Assembly: GCF_004328625.1 (NCBI RefSeq)
Contig: NZ_CP032229.1
Location: 2,294,001 to 2,358,000 of the forward strand
DNA length: 64,000 nucleotides
From: Streptomyces seoulensis
GTDB taxonomy: Bacteria; Actinomycetota; Actinomycetes; Streptomycetales; Streptomycetaceae
Direction of reading: 5' to 3'
A model generated the notes under the pieces. That model did not search any database. It was given only the letters and a program-made list of their open reading frames with translations, and was not told the DNA's origin. Made by a program: the position numbers and the translations under genes. Of this stretch, positions 44,342 through 53,533 are shown in pieces (the first letter of the stretch is position 1; the number at the start of each line of letters is the position of its first letter).

Positions 44342-46039
44342 TCAGTTGCCGCCGGAGGAACTGTTCAGGTTCTTGACCCAGTCGGAGACGGAGCCGGCCC
44401 AGTCGCTGATCTGGTCCCAGTAGCCCTTGCCCTGGCCGACCCAGGTGTGCAGCGGGGTCAGCTCCCAGATCAGCCAGCTCGCCACGACCAGGATGACGAT
44501 CGTGAAGAGGCAGCCCTTCAGACAGCCCAGGCCGGGGATCTTCATCGGGTTGGCGCTGCGCTGCCGGGGCGGCCGGGGCTCGCGCGCGGGCCGCTGCGGC
44601 TCCGGCGCGTACCGCTGGGGCTGCGGCGGCGGGGAGTACTGCTCCGGCTGCGGGGTCGAGCGCCGGGGCGCCGGGCGCTGCTGCGGCTGCTGCTGACGCG
44701 GCTGCTGGGGCTGGTGCTGCGGACGGGCGGCCTGACGCTGGGGGCGGCGGCGCAGCGGGTCCTCGTTCGGGTCGAGGTACTGCACCTGCGTCTGTTCGTT
44801 GCGGTCGCGGGCCGCGCGCAGCTGGGTCTGCCAGGGGTGCGGCTGGTCCGGGTTCTGCGGGTTCTGCTGGTTCTGTCCGTACGGGCCCTGCGGGTCGTAC
44901 TGGCCCGGCCGGCCCTGCGGCATCGGGGGCATGACCGTGGTGGGGTCGGCCGCGCCGGTGCTGGGGAGGACGGTGGTCGGGTCGGCGGCGCCCTGCGGGC
45001 CGGCGGTGTGCGGCAGGAAGCTGGTGGCCGCGTTGGGGTCGTAGGCCGCCTGGGCGGTGTTCGGGGGCAGTACCTGGGTGGCGCTGTTGGCGTCAGGGGC
45101 GCCGGGCACGTCCGGTACCGGGGCCGGGGCGGGGTCGGGCGCGAGCAGGGCGGCGACGCCCTCGGCGGCGGCGATCTGCGCCGGGTTGGCGTGCACCCCG
45201 ACGCCCTCGGCGACCACGCGCAGGGCGCGGGCGAGGTTCTCGGCGCTGGGCCGCTCGTCCGGGTTCTTGCGCAGACAGCGCTCCATCACCGTCCACAGCG
45301 GGTCGGGGACGGTGGAGGGGCGGCGGGGCTCGGCGCTGAGGTGCTGGTGCAGGACTTCCAGGGCGGTGGCGCCGGAGAACGGCGGACGCCCGGTGACCAG
45401 CTCGTACAGCAGGATGCCGGCGCCGTAGACGTCGACGGCGGAGGTCTGCGGGCGGCCCTCGGCGGACTCCGGGGCGACGTACGCCGGAGTGCCGACGAAC
45501 TCGTGGGTGCGGGTCAGGCCGGGTGAGTCGGCCAGCCGGGCGATGCCGAAGTCGGTCAGCATCGGGTACATCTGGCCGTCGTACTGGCGCAGCAGCACGT
45601 TGGCGGGCTTCAGGTCGCGGTGGACGACGCCGTCGGCGTGGCTGGCGGCGAGCGCGTCGGCGACCTGGGCGGTGAGCAGGGAGGCGGCGACGGGCGAGAA
45701 GGTGCCGTTCTCCCGCAGGTAGCGGTGCAGGTCGGGACCGTCGACGAGGTCCATGACGAGCGCCAGCAGATCGCCCTCGACGACCAGGTCGCGGACCCGG
45801 ACGATGTTGGGGTGGGTGAGCCGGAGCAGGACGGAGCGCTCGCGCAGGAAGCGCATCACGATGTCCGGGTCGCTCGCCAGCTCCTCCTTGAGGACCTTGA
45901 TGGCGACCGTCTCGCCGGGCTGGCCCGCCACGGCCGCCTCGGCGCCCGCCGTCTCCCGCTGGCGGGCGCGCCAGACGGTGCCCGTGGCGCCGCGTCCGAG
46001 CGGCTCCTCGAGCAGGTACTTGCTGCCGACTGGCCGCAC
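44342..46039 (-). CDS. pkaA: Membrane Ser/Thr protein kinase (PkaA-like)
   Basis: 565 residues. Kinase motifs: LGRGATGTVWRA, Lys48 in VAIKVL, HRDLKPANV, LTDFGIARLAD and TPAYVAPESAEG. A ~210-residue cytoplasmic linker is rich in Pro and Gln with repeated DPTTV-type segments that could be phosphorylation sites, and then one membrane helix (LFTIVILVVASWLIWELTPL) with a ~35-residue outer tail. The GTG at 46039 follows GGGAG. In S. coelicolor PkaA and PkaB are a neighbouring kinase pair. The loop in the N-lobe is extended by an Ala/Gly insert (about 30-43). Confidence 0.93.
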   Translation of the reverse strand: MRPVGSKYLLEEPLGRGATGTVWRARQRETAGAEAAVAGQPGETVAIKVLKEELASDPDIVMRFLRERSVLLRLTHPNIVRVRDLVVEGDLLALVMDLVDGPDLHRYLRENGTFSPVAASLLTAQVADALAASHADGVVHRDLKPANVLLRQYDGQMYPMLTDFGIARLADSPGLTRTHEFVGTPAYVAPESAEGRPQTSAVDVYGAGILLYELVTGRPPFSGATALEVLHQHLSAEPRRPSTVPDPLWTVMERCLRKNPDERPSAENLARALRVVAEGVGVHANPAQIAAAEGVAALLAPDPAPAPVPDVPGAPDANSATQVLPPNTAQAAYDPNAATSFLPHTAGPQGAADPTTVLPSTGAADPTTVMPPMPQGRPGQYDPQGPYGQNQQNPQNPDQPHPWQTQLRAARDRNEQTQVQYLDPNEDPLRRRPQRQAARPQHQPQQPRQQQPQQRPAPRRSTPQPEQYSPPPQPQRYAPEPQRPAREPRPPRQRSANPMKIPGLGCLKGCLFTIVILVVASWLIWELTPLHTWVGQGKGYWDQISDWAGSVSDWVKNLNSSSGGN

Positions 46040-46403
46040 GTCACGCGCTCCCTGCTGCTTGTTCGCTGATCCGCGCCGGGGTGTTCCGGCGTTCCGACCA
46101 CTGTAGTGGCCCCCTGGGAAGCCGCCCCTTGAGTACTACGTGCGGCTTCCGGCCCGTGTTCGGTGGAAAGACGCTCACCTCCGTCCACCGGTTGCCCGTT
46201 CCGGTGCGTGACCGATCTCAAGTGATCGCCGCCGCGTTACTGGTCAGGCACTTTTGGGGGCAGAGCTGACCAATCAAGATCACTTCGCACCGGGATGCGG
46301 GCGGGAGGGCCGCGACAGGTGCGAGGATGCGTGCAGTACTGGCCTACGTGCCCGCGCGGAGTGGGGGACCTCCGCGGCCGGGCGGAAGGGACCGCTGACG
46401 GCG
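46040..46403. promoter_or_regulatory. Divergent control region between pkaA and the FHA-FtsK gene, with two palindromes
   Basis: 364 bases without a gene. CCACTGTAGTGG (46098-46109) is a perfect palindrome, and GGAAGCCGC / GCGGCTTCC (46117-46125 and 46142-46150) are 9-bp arms 16 bases apart. Both are placed to affect pkaA and the divergent gene. No known consensus is recognised. Confidence 0.4.
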
Positions 46404-49400
46404 ATGCAGATCCGGCTGACCGTCGTAGATCCGCAGGGCGCGTCCCCGAGGCGGGGTGGCGCCGCGACGCGCGACGTGCTGGTCACCGCGCCCGCCGGCA
46501 CCGAGCTGGCGGCGGTGGCGCCCGCGCTGGCCTCGGCGGTCACCGGCGAGAGCGGGGCCGGCCGGGACGGCGGCGGCGGTACCTCCGTGGCGCTGTACGC
46601 GGGCACCGACCGTCTGGACCCGCGCCGTCACACCCTCGGCGAGCCCCCGCTGGTCGACGGCGCGGTGCTCTCGCTGGGCGCCCCGGCGGCCCCGGAGCCG
46701 CATCCCGAGCTGGACGACGCCCCGACCCAGCTCCATGTGGTCGCGGGCCCGGACGCGGGCGGGGTCCATCTGCTGCACGGCGGCCGGATAACGGTGGGCC
46801 GCTCCGCCGACGCCGACGTACCCCTGGACGACCCGGACGTGTCCCGGCTGCACTGCGCGGTCACCGTCACCGCCGAGGGCCGGGTCTCGGTGGCCGACCT
46901 CGACTCCACCAACGGCACCACGCTGGACGGTGCCCGCGTCACCGACCGCCCGCTGCGCTTCCCGGCGGGCGGTCTGCTGCGCCTGGGTGAGTCCGCGCTC
47001 CGGGTGACCCCGTCGGCAGGACCCGGAGCCCGGGTGCGCTCCGTGCCGGACGGCGAGGGCTGTGTCCGGGTGCCCCTCGGGGAGGACCCGGACGCCTGCC
47101 CCTGGGACACCCCGGAGAAGACCCCGGCCGCCACCGCGCCGGACGGCCCGACCGGGCACGCGTACGGCACCGCCGGCCGGATCGGCGCCGAGCGTGTGGA
47201 GCGGGCCGCCGTGCCCGAGCAGGGCCGCGCGCCTCGCATCGAGAGCCGGGCCCCGGACCACCTCACCGGCGGATACCGGGAGCACGACACCCACGCCGGC
47301 CACCGTCCCGACGACGCCCACCCCGACGAGCCCGCCACCCGTAAGGGCACCCCCCTCCGGGGCACCGAGATGCCCAGGCGCCGGGGCATCGGCGCCTGGG
47401 CCCGCAAGCTGACCGGCGGCCGGGACGAGCACCTCCCGGCCGAGGAGGCGCCGTACGCCGAGGCGGCCCCCGTCGCGCTGCCCGACGCGTTCCGGCGCCC
47501 GGAGACCTGGCCCGACCCGGCCGCGCTGCTGCTGACGGCGCTCGGTCCGGGCCCCCGGCTCTGGGAGCGGGGTCCGGGACACCACGAGGCGCTGGCCGTG
47601 CGGCTCGGCACCGCCGACCGGACCGTGCCCGACGGCTCGGCGCTGCCCGCGGTGCCGGTGACGGCCGCGCTGCGCGAGGCGGGCGCCCTGGGCCTGGCCG
47701 GGCCGCGCCCCCGGCTCGCGGGGCTGGCCCGCGCGGTGCTGGCGCAGCTGGCCGCGCTGCACTCGCCGGACCTGCTGGAGATCGTGCTGATCAGCGCCGA
47801 CCGCGCCCGCCCGGTGGAGGAGCGCGCCGCCGAGTGGTCCTGGCTGGGCTGGCTGCCGCATGTGCGGCCGGGGCACGGCCAGGACTGCCGGCTGCTGCTG
47901 GCCTACGACCGCGAACAGGCGGCGGCCCGCACCGGCGAGCTGCTGCGCCGCGTGGAGTCCCACTCCGACCCCGCCTCCTTCCGGCACGGCCCGGACGGGC
48001 ACCCGGGGCCGTACACGGTGGTCGTGGTGGACGGCGACCCCGGCGGCTCGGCGCTGCGGGAGGACGTGGCACGGCTGGCGGTGAGCGGCCCGCGCGCCGG
48101 GGTGCACGTGGTGTGCCTGGCCGAGACCGTGCCCGCCTCCCCCGCCTCGCCGCTCATGGAGACCTACGAGGCGGCCTGCTCGGTGACACCCACCTTCCGC
48201 GAGTGCGGCGCGGTGGCGCTGCTCAGCGGGGACGTGGCGACCGCGCTGCGGCTGATGCGGGTGGCGCCGACCGGTCCGGTGGGACCGGGCACCCTGGCCG
48301 CCGTGGACGCGGTGTCGCCCGCCTGGGCGGAGCGGTTCGCGCGGGCGCTGGCCCCCCTGCGCCCGGACGCCCCGGACGAGGACCGGCACACGCGGGTGGC
48401 GGTGCCGCTGCCGCTGTCGGCCCGGCTGCTGGACGAGCTGGGTCTGGCCCGTGCCACCCCGGCCTCGCTGATGGCCCGCTGGGCGGACGCGGCCGACGAC
48501 TCCGAGTCGCTGGGCGGCCGGGCCCGCGCGGTGCTGGGCGCAGGACCGCGCGGCCCGGTCACCGCCGACCTCGTGACCGACGGCCCCCACCTGCTGGTCG
48601 AGGGCCCGCCCGGCAGCGGGCGTACGGAGCTGCTGCGGGCGGTGGTGGCGTCGCTTGCCGCCGCCGAGCGCCCGGACCGGCTCGGCATGGTGCTGATCGA
48701 CGGCCGGGACGGCGTGGGCACGGCGGCCGGGGCCGGCGAGGGGCTGCGCTCCTGTACCGACATACCGCATGTGACCACCCACCTGATCGCCAACGACCCC
48801 GTGCGCATGCGGGAGTTCGCGCAGTCGCTGAGCGCGGAGCTGAAGCGCCGGGCGGAGCTGGTCGGGCTGACCGACTTCGCGCACTGGCACACCGCGCACG
48901 AGGTGTCCGGCCGGATGGTCGCCCAGCGCGGTCCCGGCGGACGCGGTCCGGGCAACGGCGACCTGGAGGCGCCGCCCAGCTCCACGCTGCGGCTGCGGCC
49001 CGGTGCCGCCCGGCAGCAGACCGAGGCGGCGCCCCCGCTGCCCCGGCTGGTGGTGGTCGTGGACGACCTGGACGCGCTGGTCTCCCCGGCGCTGGGTTCG
49101 CCGGGCCGGCCCGCCGCCGGTTCGGTGGTCCGGGCGCTGGAGGCGGTGGCCCGCGAGGGCGAGCGGCTCGGCGTGCACCTGGTGACCGCGACCGGCACCG
49201 GCGGCCGTACGGCGGAGACGGAGCCGGCCCGGCGGGCCACCCTGCGGGTGACGCTGGACGCGCCCTCCGGCGGACGCGGTACGAGCCCGGCCGAGCGCGG
49301 CGCCGAGGGCGAACCGGCGCCGGGGCGCGGGGTGCTGGCGTACCCCGACGGCCGGGTCACGGGGGTGCAGGGCGGCCGGGTGACGGGCCGTATCCCGCGC

Positions 49401-49577
49401 ACCGCGACCCAGCGGCCGACCGTGCTGCCGCTGGACTGGCAGCGGATGGGCGATCCGCCCACCCGGCGCCCGGTGCGCGAGCTGGGCAACGGCCCCACCG
49501 ACCTGGCCCTGCTGGCGAGCGCGGTGGAGCGGGCGGCCCGTCAGGTGTCGGCCGGTCAGGTGCCCTCGCTGCTCTGA
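46404..49577 (+). CDS. FHA-domain FtsK/SpoIIIE-type ATPase
   Basis: About 1057 residues. The N-terminus (1-55) looks like a ubiquitin-like fold of the type found in ESX systems. An FHA phosphothreonine-binding domain follows (about 112-195): GGRITVGRSADADVPLDDPD, VSRLHCAVT and DLDSTNGTTLDG show the conserved Arg, Ser and Asn. After a long charged linker comes an FtsK/SpoIIIE ATPase with Walker A GPPGSGRTELLRA (about 731) and Walker B RLVVVVDDLDALV (about 880). Note Arg replaces the usual Walker A Lys. ATG 46404 is chosen over longer upstream frames. It is divergent from pkaA. Confidence 0.85.
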   Translation: MQIRLTVVDPQGASPRRGGAATRDVLVTAPAGTELAAVAPALASAVTGESGAGRDGGGGTSVALYAGTDRLDPRRHTLGEPPLVDGAVLSLGAPAAPEPHPELDDAPTQLHVVAGPDAGGVHLLHGGRITVGRSADADVPLDDPDVSRLHCAVTVTAEGRVSVADLDSTNGTTLDGARVTDRPLRFPAGGLLRLGESALRVTPSAGPGARVRSVPDGEGCVRVPLGEDPDACPWDTPEKTPAATAPDGPTGHAYGTAGRIGAERVERAAVPEQGRAPRIESRAPDHLTGGYREHDTHAGHRPDDAHPDEPATRKGTPLRGTEMPRRRGIGAWARKLTGGRDEHLPAEEAPYAEAAPVALPDAFRRPETWPDPAALLLTALGPGPRLWERGPGHHEALAVRLGTADRTVPDGSALPAVPVTAALREAGALGLAGPRPRLAGLARAVLAQLAALHSPDLLEIVLISADRARPVEERAAEWSWLGWLPHVRPGHGQDCRLLLAYDREQAAARTGELLRRVESHSDPASFRHGPDGHPGPYTVVVVDGDPGGSALREDVARLAVSGPRAGVHVVCLAETVPASPASPLMETYEAACSVTPTFRECGAVALLSGDVATALRLMRVAPTGPVGPGTLAAVDAVSPAWAERFARALAPLRPDAPDEDRHTRVAVPLPLSARLLDELGLARATPASLMARWADAADDSESLGGRARAVLGAGPRGPVTADLVTDGPHLLVEGPPGSGRTELLRAVVASLAAAERPDRLGMVLIDGRDGVGTAAGAGEGLRSCTDIPHVTTHLIANDPVRMREFAQSLSAELKRRAELVGLTDFAHWHTAHEVSGRMVAQRGPGGRGPGNGDLEAPPSSTLRLRPGAARQQTEAAPPLPRLVVVVDDLDALVSPALGSPGRPAAGSVVRALEAVAREGERLGVHLVTATGTGGRTAETEPARRATLRVTLDAPSGGRGTSPAERGAEGEPAPGRGVLAYPDGRVTGVQGGRVTGRIPRTATQRPTVLPLDWQRMGDPPTRRPVRELGNGPTDLALLASAVERAARQVSAGQVPSLL

Positions 49578-49751
49578 CCGTCGGGCGCCGGAATTACCCC
49601 TGTCGGGCACGCATACCCCGATGATCACGAGCCGGTCACGATGCGTGGCCGGACCGTGCGGGTGCTCTTGCCGCACCGGGGCGGCCCGGCGTACACCGGA
49701 GCGCACACGCAGAGTTCAGGCGTTCAACGGAGAACGACGAACGGGGAAGTG

Positions 49752-51128
49752 ATGCGCAAGCCGAGCGACACCATGCGAGGACACCGGGCCGGCGCCGCCC
49801 TCGCCGCGCTGCTGGCGGGGGCCCTGACGCTCACCGCCTGCTCCGGCGGTGACGGGAAGAAGGAAGCCGACGAGGGCGGCGGCGGGGCCACCGGCTCCAC
49901 GGTGACCCTGCCGAAGCTGAACGGCACGGAACTCGAGGTCGCCGCCGTCTGGACCGGCACCGAGCAGGCGAACTTCAAGAAGGTGCTGGCCGAGTTCGAG
50001 AAGCGCACGGGCGCGAAGGTGACGTTCGTGCCCGCGCAGGACCCGATCATCAACTTCCTCGGTTCCAAGATCGCGGGCGGGCAGCCGCCGGACGTGGCGC
50101 TGCTGCCGCAGCCGGGCGCGATCAAGCAGGCGGTGGAGAAGAAGTGGGCCAAGCCGCTCGGCCCGGACGCCGTGAAGGAACTGTCGAAGAACTACTCGCA
50201 GGGCTGGCAGGACATCGGCAAGGTCGACGGCAAGCCGTACGGCGTCTACTACAAGGCCGCCAACAAGTCGCTGATCTGGTACAACGCGCCGGTCTTCGAG
50301 AACGCGGGCGCCAAGGAACCGAAGACCTGGGCCGAGCTGCTGACCGCCGCCCAGGCGGTGTACGACTCCGGTGTCACCCCCTTCTCGGTGGGCGGCGCGG
50401 ACGGCTGGACGCTGACCGACTGGTTCGAGAACGTCTACCTCTCCCAGGCGGGCCCGGAGAAGTACGACCAGCTCGCCAAGCACGAGATCAAGTGGACCGA
50501 CCCCTCGGTGAAGCAGGCGCTCACCACGCTCGCCCAGATCTGGGGCAAGAAGGACTATGTGGCGGGCGGCGCGGACGGCGCGCTGCAGACCGAGTTCCCG
50601 GCCTCGGTGACCCAGACCTTCACCGGCGGCGACCAGCCGAAGGCCGCGATGGTCTACGAGGGCGACTTCGCGCAGGTCAACATCGGTGAGACCAAGGCGA
50701 AGGTGGGCGCGGACGCCAAGGTGTTCCCGTTCCCGTCGGTCGGCTCGACCGCGCCGGTGGTCTCCGGCGGTGACGCGGCGGTGATCCTGAAGGACTCCAA
50801 GGGCGCCCAGGCGCTGGCGACCTTCCTGGCGTCCCCGGACGCGGCGACGGTTCAGGCCAAGCTCGGCGGCTATCTCTCGCCGAACAAGAACGTGCCGGAC
50901 TCGGCCTACCCGAACGAGACCCAGCGCACCATCGCCAAGGCGCTCATCAAGTCCGGCGACGACTTCCGCTTCGACATGTCCGACCAGGCGCCCCAGGCCT
51001 TCGGCGGCACGCCCGGCAAGGGCGAGTGGAAGGACCTCCAGGACTTCCTGAAGAACCCGAAGGACGTCGCGGGCGCCCAGGCGAGGCTGGAGAAGGACGC
51101 GGCGGCCGCGTACGGGAACGGGGGCTGA
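49752..51128 (+). CDS. Sugar ABC transporter substrate-binding lipoprotein
   Basis: 458 residues. A lipoprotein signal ends in the lipobox LTAC (Cys30), followed by a Gly/Glu/Lys linker and a family 1 solute-binding fold (TELEVAAVWTGTEQANFKKV, QPPDVALLPQPGAIKQAVEK, YKAANKSLIWYNAPVFENAG). It captures a mono- or oligosaccharide outside the membrane. ATG 49752 follows GGGGAAG. First gene of a three-gene operon with two permeases and no ATPase; in Streptomyces the shared ATPase MsiK usually serves such systems. Confidence 0.92.
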   Translation: MRKPSDTMRGHRAGAALAALLAGALTLTACSGGDGKKEADEGGGGATGSTVTLPKLNGTELEVAAVWTGTEQANFKKVLAEFEKRTGAKVTFVPAQDPIINFLGSKIAGGQPPDVALLPQPGAIKQAVEKKWAKPLGPDAVKELSKNYSQGWQDIGKVDGKPYGVYYKAANKSLIWYNAPVFENAGAKEPKTWAELLTAAQAVYDSGVTPFSVGGADGWTLTDWFENVYLSQAGPEKYDQLAKHEIKWTDPSVKQALTTLAQIWGKKDYVAGGADGALQTEFPASVTQTFTGGDQPKAAMVYEGDFAQVNIGETKAKVGADAKVFPFPSVGSTAPVVSGGDAAVILKDSKGAQALATFLASPDAATVQAKLGGYLSPNKNVPDSAYPNETQRTIAKALIKSGDDFRFDMSDQAPQAFGGTPGKGEWKDLQDFLKNPKDVAGAQARLEKDAAAAYGNGG

Positions 51129-51135
51129 TCCGGTC

Positions 51136-52479
51136 ATGGCATCGGCAGCGGCGGCCGGCGCCCCTCCGGGCCCGGCCGCGCCGAAGAGCCGCAGGAGCGT
51201 GACCGGGACGCGCAAGGTGGTGGCGGCGCTCTTCCTGCTGCCGGCCCTGGTGCTGCTCGGCGCGCTCGTGCTCTACCCGATCGGGTACTCGCTGGTCCGC
51301 AGTCTCTACGACTCCTCCGGCGACCAGTTCGCCGGATTCGACAACTACAAGGCGCTGTTCACGGACGACGGCATCCGCACCGCGCTCAAGAACAACGTGA
51401 TCTGGGTGGTGTTCGCGCCCACCGTCTCCACCGCGCTCGGCCTGGTCTTCGCCGTGCTGACCGAACGGGTGCGCTGGGGAACGGCGTTCAAGCTGGTCGT
51501 CTTCATGCCGATGGCGATCTCGATGCTGGCGGCCGGGATCATCTTCCGGCTGGTGTACGACCAGGACCCGGACAAGGGGGTCGCCAACGCGGTGTGGGTC
51601 GGGGTGCACGACTCCTTCGCCCAGGCGTCGGCGTTCCCGAAGGCGCACCCCGGCCGCCAGTCGCCGCTGGTGGGCCAGGGCGGGGCCTTCGTCACCAAGG
51701 ACCCGGTGAGGGCGGGCACCCCGGTCGCGCTGCCCATGGTCGGCGTGGCCCCGGACCAGTTCCCGGACGACGCGAAGCGGGCCGTCGCCGCCCGGCCGGA
51801 GCCGGGGAAGGTCACCGGCACGGTCTGGCAGGACTTCACCCGGGGCAAGGGCGTCGGGAAGCTCGGGGCGCCGGACCCGACCGAGCGCGGGTACGCCGGG
51901 ATGCGGATCGAGGCCGTGAAGGACGGCAAGGTGGTGGCCTCGGCCAAGGCGGCTGGTGACGGCACCTTCACCCTGCCCGCCTCGGCGGAGGGGGCTCAAC
52001 TGCGGCTCCCGGCGGCCAACTTCAAGGAGGCGTACAACGGCGTCGACTGGCTCGGCCCGGCCCTGGTCACCCCGGCGATCATCGGCTCGTACGTCTGGAT
52101 GTGGGCGGGCTTCGCCATGGTGCTGATCGCGGCGGGGCTCGCGGGGGTGCCGAGGGAGCTGCTGGAGCAGGCGCGGGTGGACGGTGCCAGTGAGTGGCAG
52201 GTCTTCCGCAAGGTGACCGTGCCGCTGCTGGCGCCGGTGCTCGCGGTCGTCACCGTCACGCTGATGATCAACGTGCTGAAGGTGTTCGACCTCGTCTACA
52301 TCATCGCGCCGGGCTCGTCCCAGGACGACGCGAACGTGCTGGCGCTGGAGCTGTACCGCAAGGGCTTCTCCGAGGGGCGGCCCGGCGTGGCCAGCGCCAT
52401 CGCGGTGTTCCTGCTGCTGCTGGTGATCCCGGTGATGCTGTTCAACATCCGCAGGCTGCGGCGGGAGGGCAGGCGATGA
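51136..52479 (+). CDS. Sugar ABC permease (MalF type) with a large extracytoplasmic insert
   Basis: 447 residues against about 300 for the family. Membrane segments run at about 28-52, 88-108 and 117-140; then come about 160 polar residues (146-305), followed by the remaining helices, the EAA loop ELLEQARVDGASEWQVFRKV (341-360) and two C-terminal helices. By topology the insert is outside the cell, facing the binding protein. Its second half (GMRIEAVKDGKVVASAKAAG then GTFTLPAS) resembles a small beta-sandwich of carboxypeptidase-regulatory type. Starts 7 bases after the lipoprotein stop. Confidence 0.9.
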   Translation: MASAAAAGAPPGPAAPKSRRSVTGTRKVVAALFLLPALVLLGALVLYPIGYSLVRSLYDSSGDQFAGFDNYKALFTDDGIRTALKNNVIWVVFAPTVSTALGLVFAVLTERVRWGTAFKLVVFMPMAISMLAAGIIFRLVYDQDPDKGVANAVWVGVHDSFAQASAFPKAHPGRQSPLVGQGGAFVTKDPVRAGTPVALPMVGVAPDQFPDDAKRAVAARPEPGKVTGTVWQDFTRGKGVGKLGAPDPTERGYAGMRIEAVKDGKVVASAKAAGDGTFTLPASAEGAQLRLPAANFKEAYNGVDWLGPALVTPAIIGSYVWMWAGFAMVLIAAGLAGVPRELLEQARVDGASEWQVFRKVTVPLLAPVLAVVTVTLMINVLKVFDLVYIIAPGSSQDDANVLALELYRKGFSEGRPGVASAIAVFLLLLVIPVMLFNIRRLRREGRR

Positions 52480-53393
52480 GCACGCACACCGAGAGCGCGG
52501 AACGGGTGCGCGAGCCGGCCGCCGAGGACACCGGGCGGGGCCGGCGCTCACTGGGCGCCCGGCTGGTGGAGAAGCTGGGCGGCGGGCTGATCCAGTTCGT
52601 GCTGGTCGTCGTGGCCCTGTTCTGGCTGGTGCCGACCGTCGGGCTGCTGATCTCCTCGCTGCGCTCGCCGGAGGACATGAGCGGGAGCGGCTGGTGGACG
52701 GTGTTCACCGAGCCGTCCAAGCTCACCTTCGAGAGCTACGGCAAGCTGCTGGAGAACGGCGACATCACCCACTCGCTGGTCAACACCGTGCTGATCACGG
52801 TCCCGGCGACGCTGGGCGTGGTGGTGATCGGCTCGCTGGCGGCCTACGCGTTCGCCTGGATGGAGTTCCCCGGCCGCGACTGGTGGTTCCTCGGCGTGGT
52901 CGCGCTGCTGGTGGTGCCGGTGCAGGTGGCGCTCATCCCGATCGCCGAACTCTTCGGAAAAGTCGGGCTGTTCGGCTCGATCCTGGGTGTGGTCCTGTTC
53001 CACATCGGCTTCGGGCTGCCGTTCGCGGTGTTCCTGCTGCGGAACTTCTTCGCGGAGATCCCGCGCGAGCTGCTGGAGGCGGCCCGGCTGGACGGCGCGG
53101 GCGAACTCCGGCTGCTCGCAAGGGTGGTGATGCCGCTGGCCGCGCCCGCCATCGCGAGCCTCGGCATCTTCCAGTTCCTGTGGGTGTGGAACGACATGCT
53201 GGTGGCCCTGGTGTTCACCAAGTCCGGCTCCCAGCCCATCACGGTGGCGCTCCAGACCCAGGTAAGACAGTTCGGCAACAACATCGACGTGCTCGCGCCC
53301 GGCGCGTTCCTGTCGATGGTGATCCCGCTGGCCGTGTTCTTCGCCTTCCAGCGGCAGTTCGTGTCCGGGGTGATGGCGGGGGCGGTCAAGTAA
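52476..53393 (+). CDS. Sugar ABC permease (MalG type)
   Basis: 305 residues with six membrane segments and a conserved EAA loop (IPRELLEAARLDGAGELRLL). The ATG overlaps the stop of the upstream permease (ATGA), and GGGAGGGC serves as ribosome-binding site. It pairs with the MalF-type protein to form the channel. The N-terminal ~30 residues are cytoplasmic and charged. Confidence 0.93.
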   Translation: MSTHTESAERVREPAAEDTGRGRRSLGARLVEKLGGGLIQFVLVVVALFWLVPTVGLLISSLRSPEDMSGSGWWTVFTEPSKLTFESYGKLLENGDITHSLVNTVLITVPATLGVVVIGSLAAYAFAWMEFPGRDWWFLGVVALLVVPVQVALIPIAELFGKVGLFGSILGVVLFHIGFGLPFAVFLLRNFFAEIPRELLEAARLDGAGELRLLARVVMPLAAPAIASLGIFQFLWVWNDMLVALVFTKSGSQPITVALQTQVRQFGNNIDVLAPGAFLSMVIPLAVFFAFQRQFVSGVMAGAVK

Positions 53394-53412
53394 TCGTGCC
53401 CGTACAGGTGTT

Positions 53413-53443
53413 GCCCGGGGGAATCGGTACGGCTCCCCCGGGC
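53413..53443 (+). terminator. Terminator of the sugar ABC operon
   Basis: GCCCGGGGGA and its exact complement (10 bp) flank an 11-base loop, 20 bases after the last permease stop. Confidence 0.8.
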
Positions 53444-53533
53444 GTCCCCCGTATGCCGTAGGAGCCGTAACCAAGTCACCTGGGCGGCCGTTGCCGGGCA
53501 GAAGGCCCGCGCCGACCGACCCATGGATGTGCC

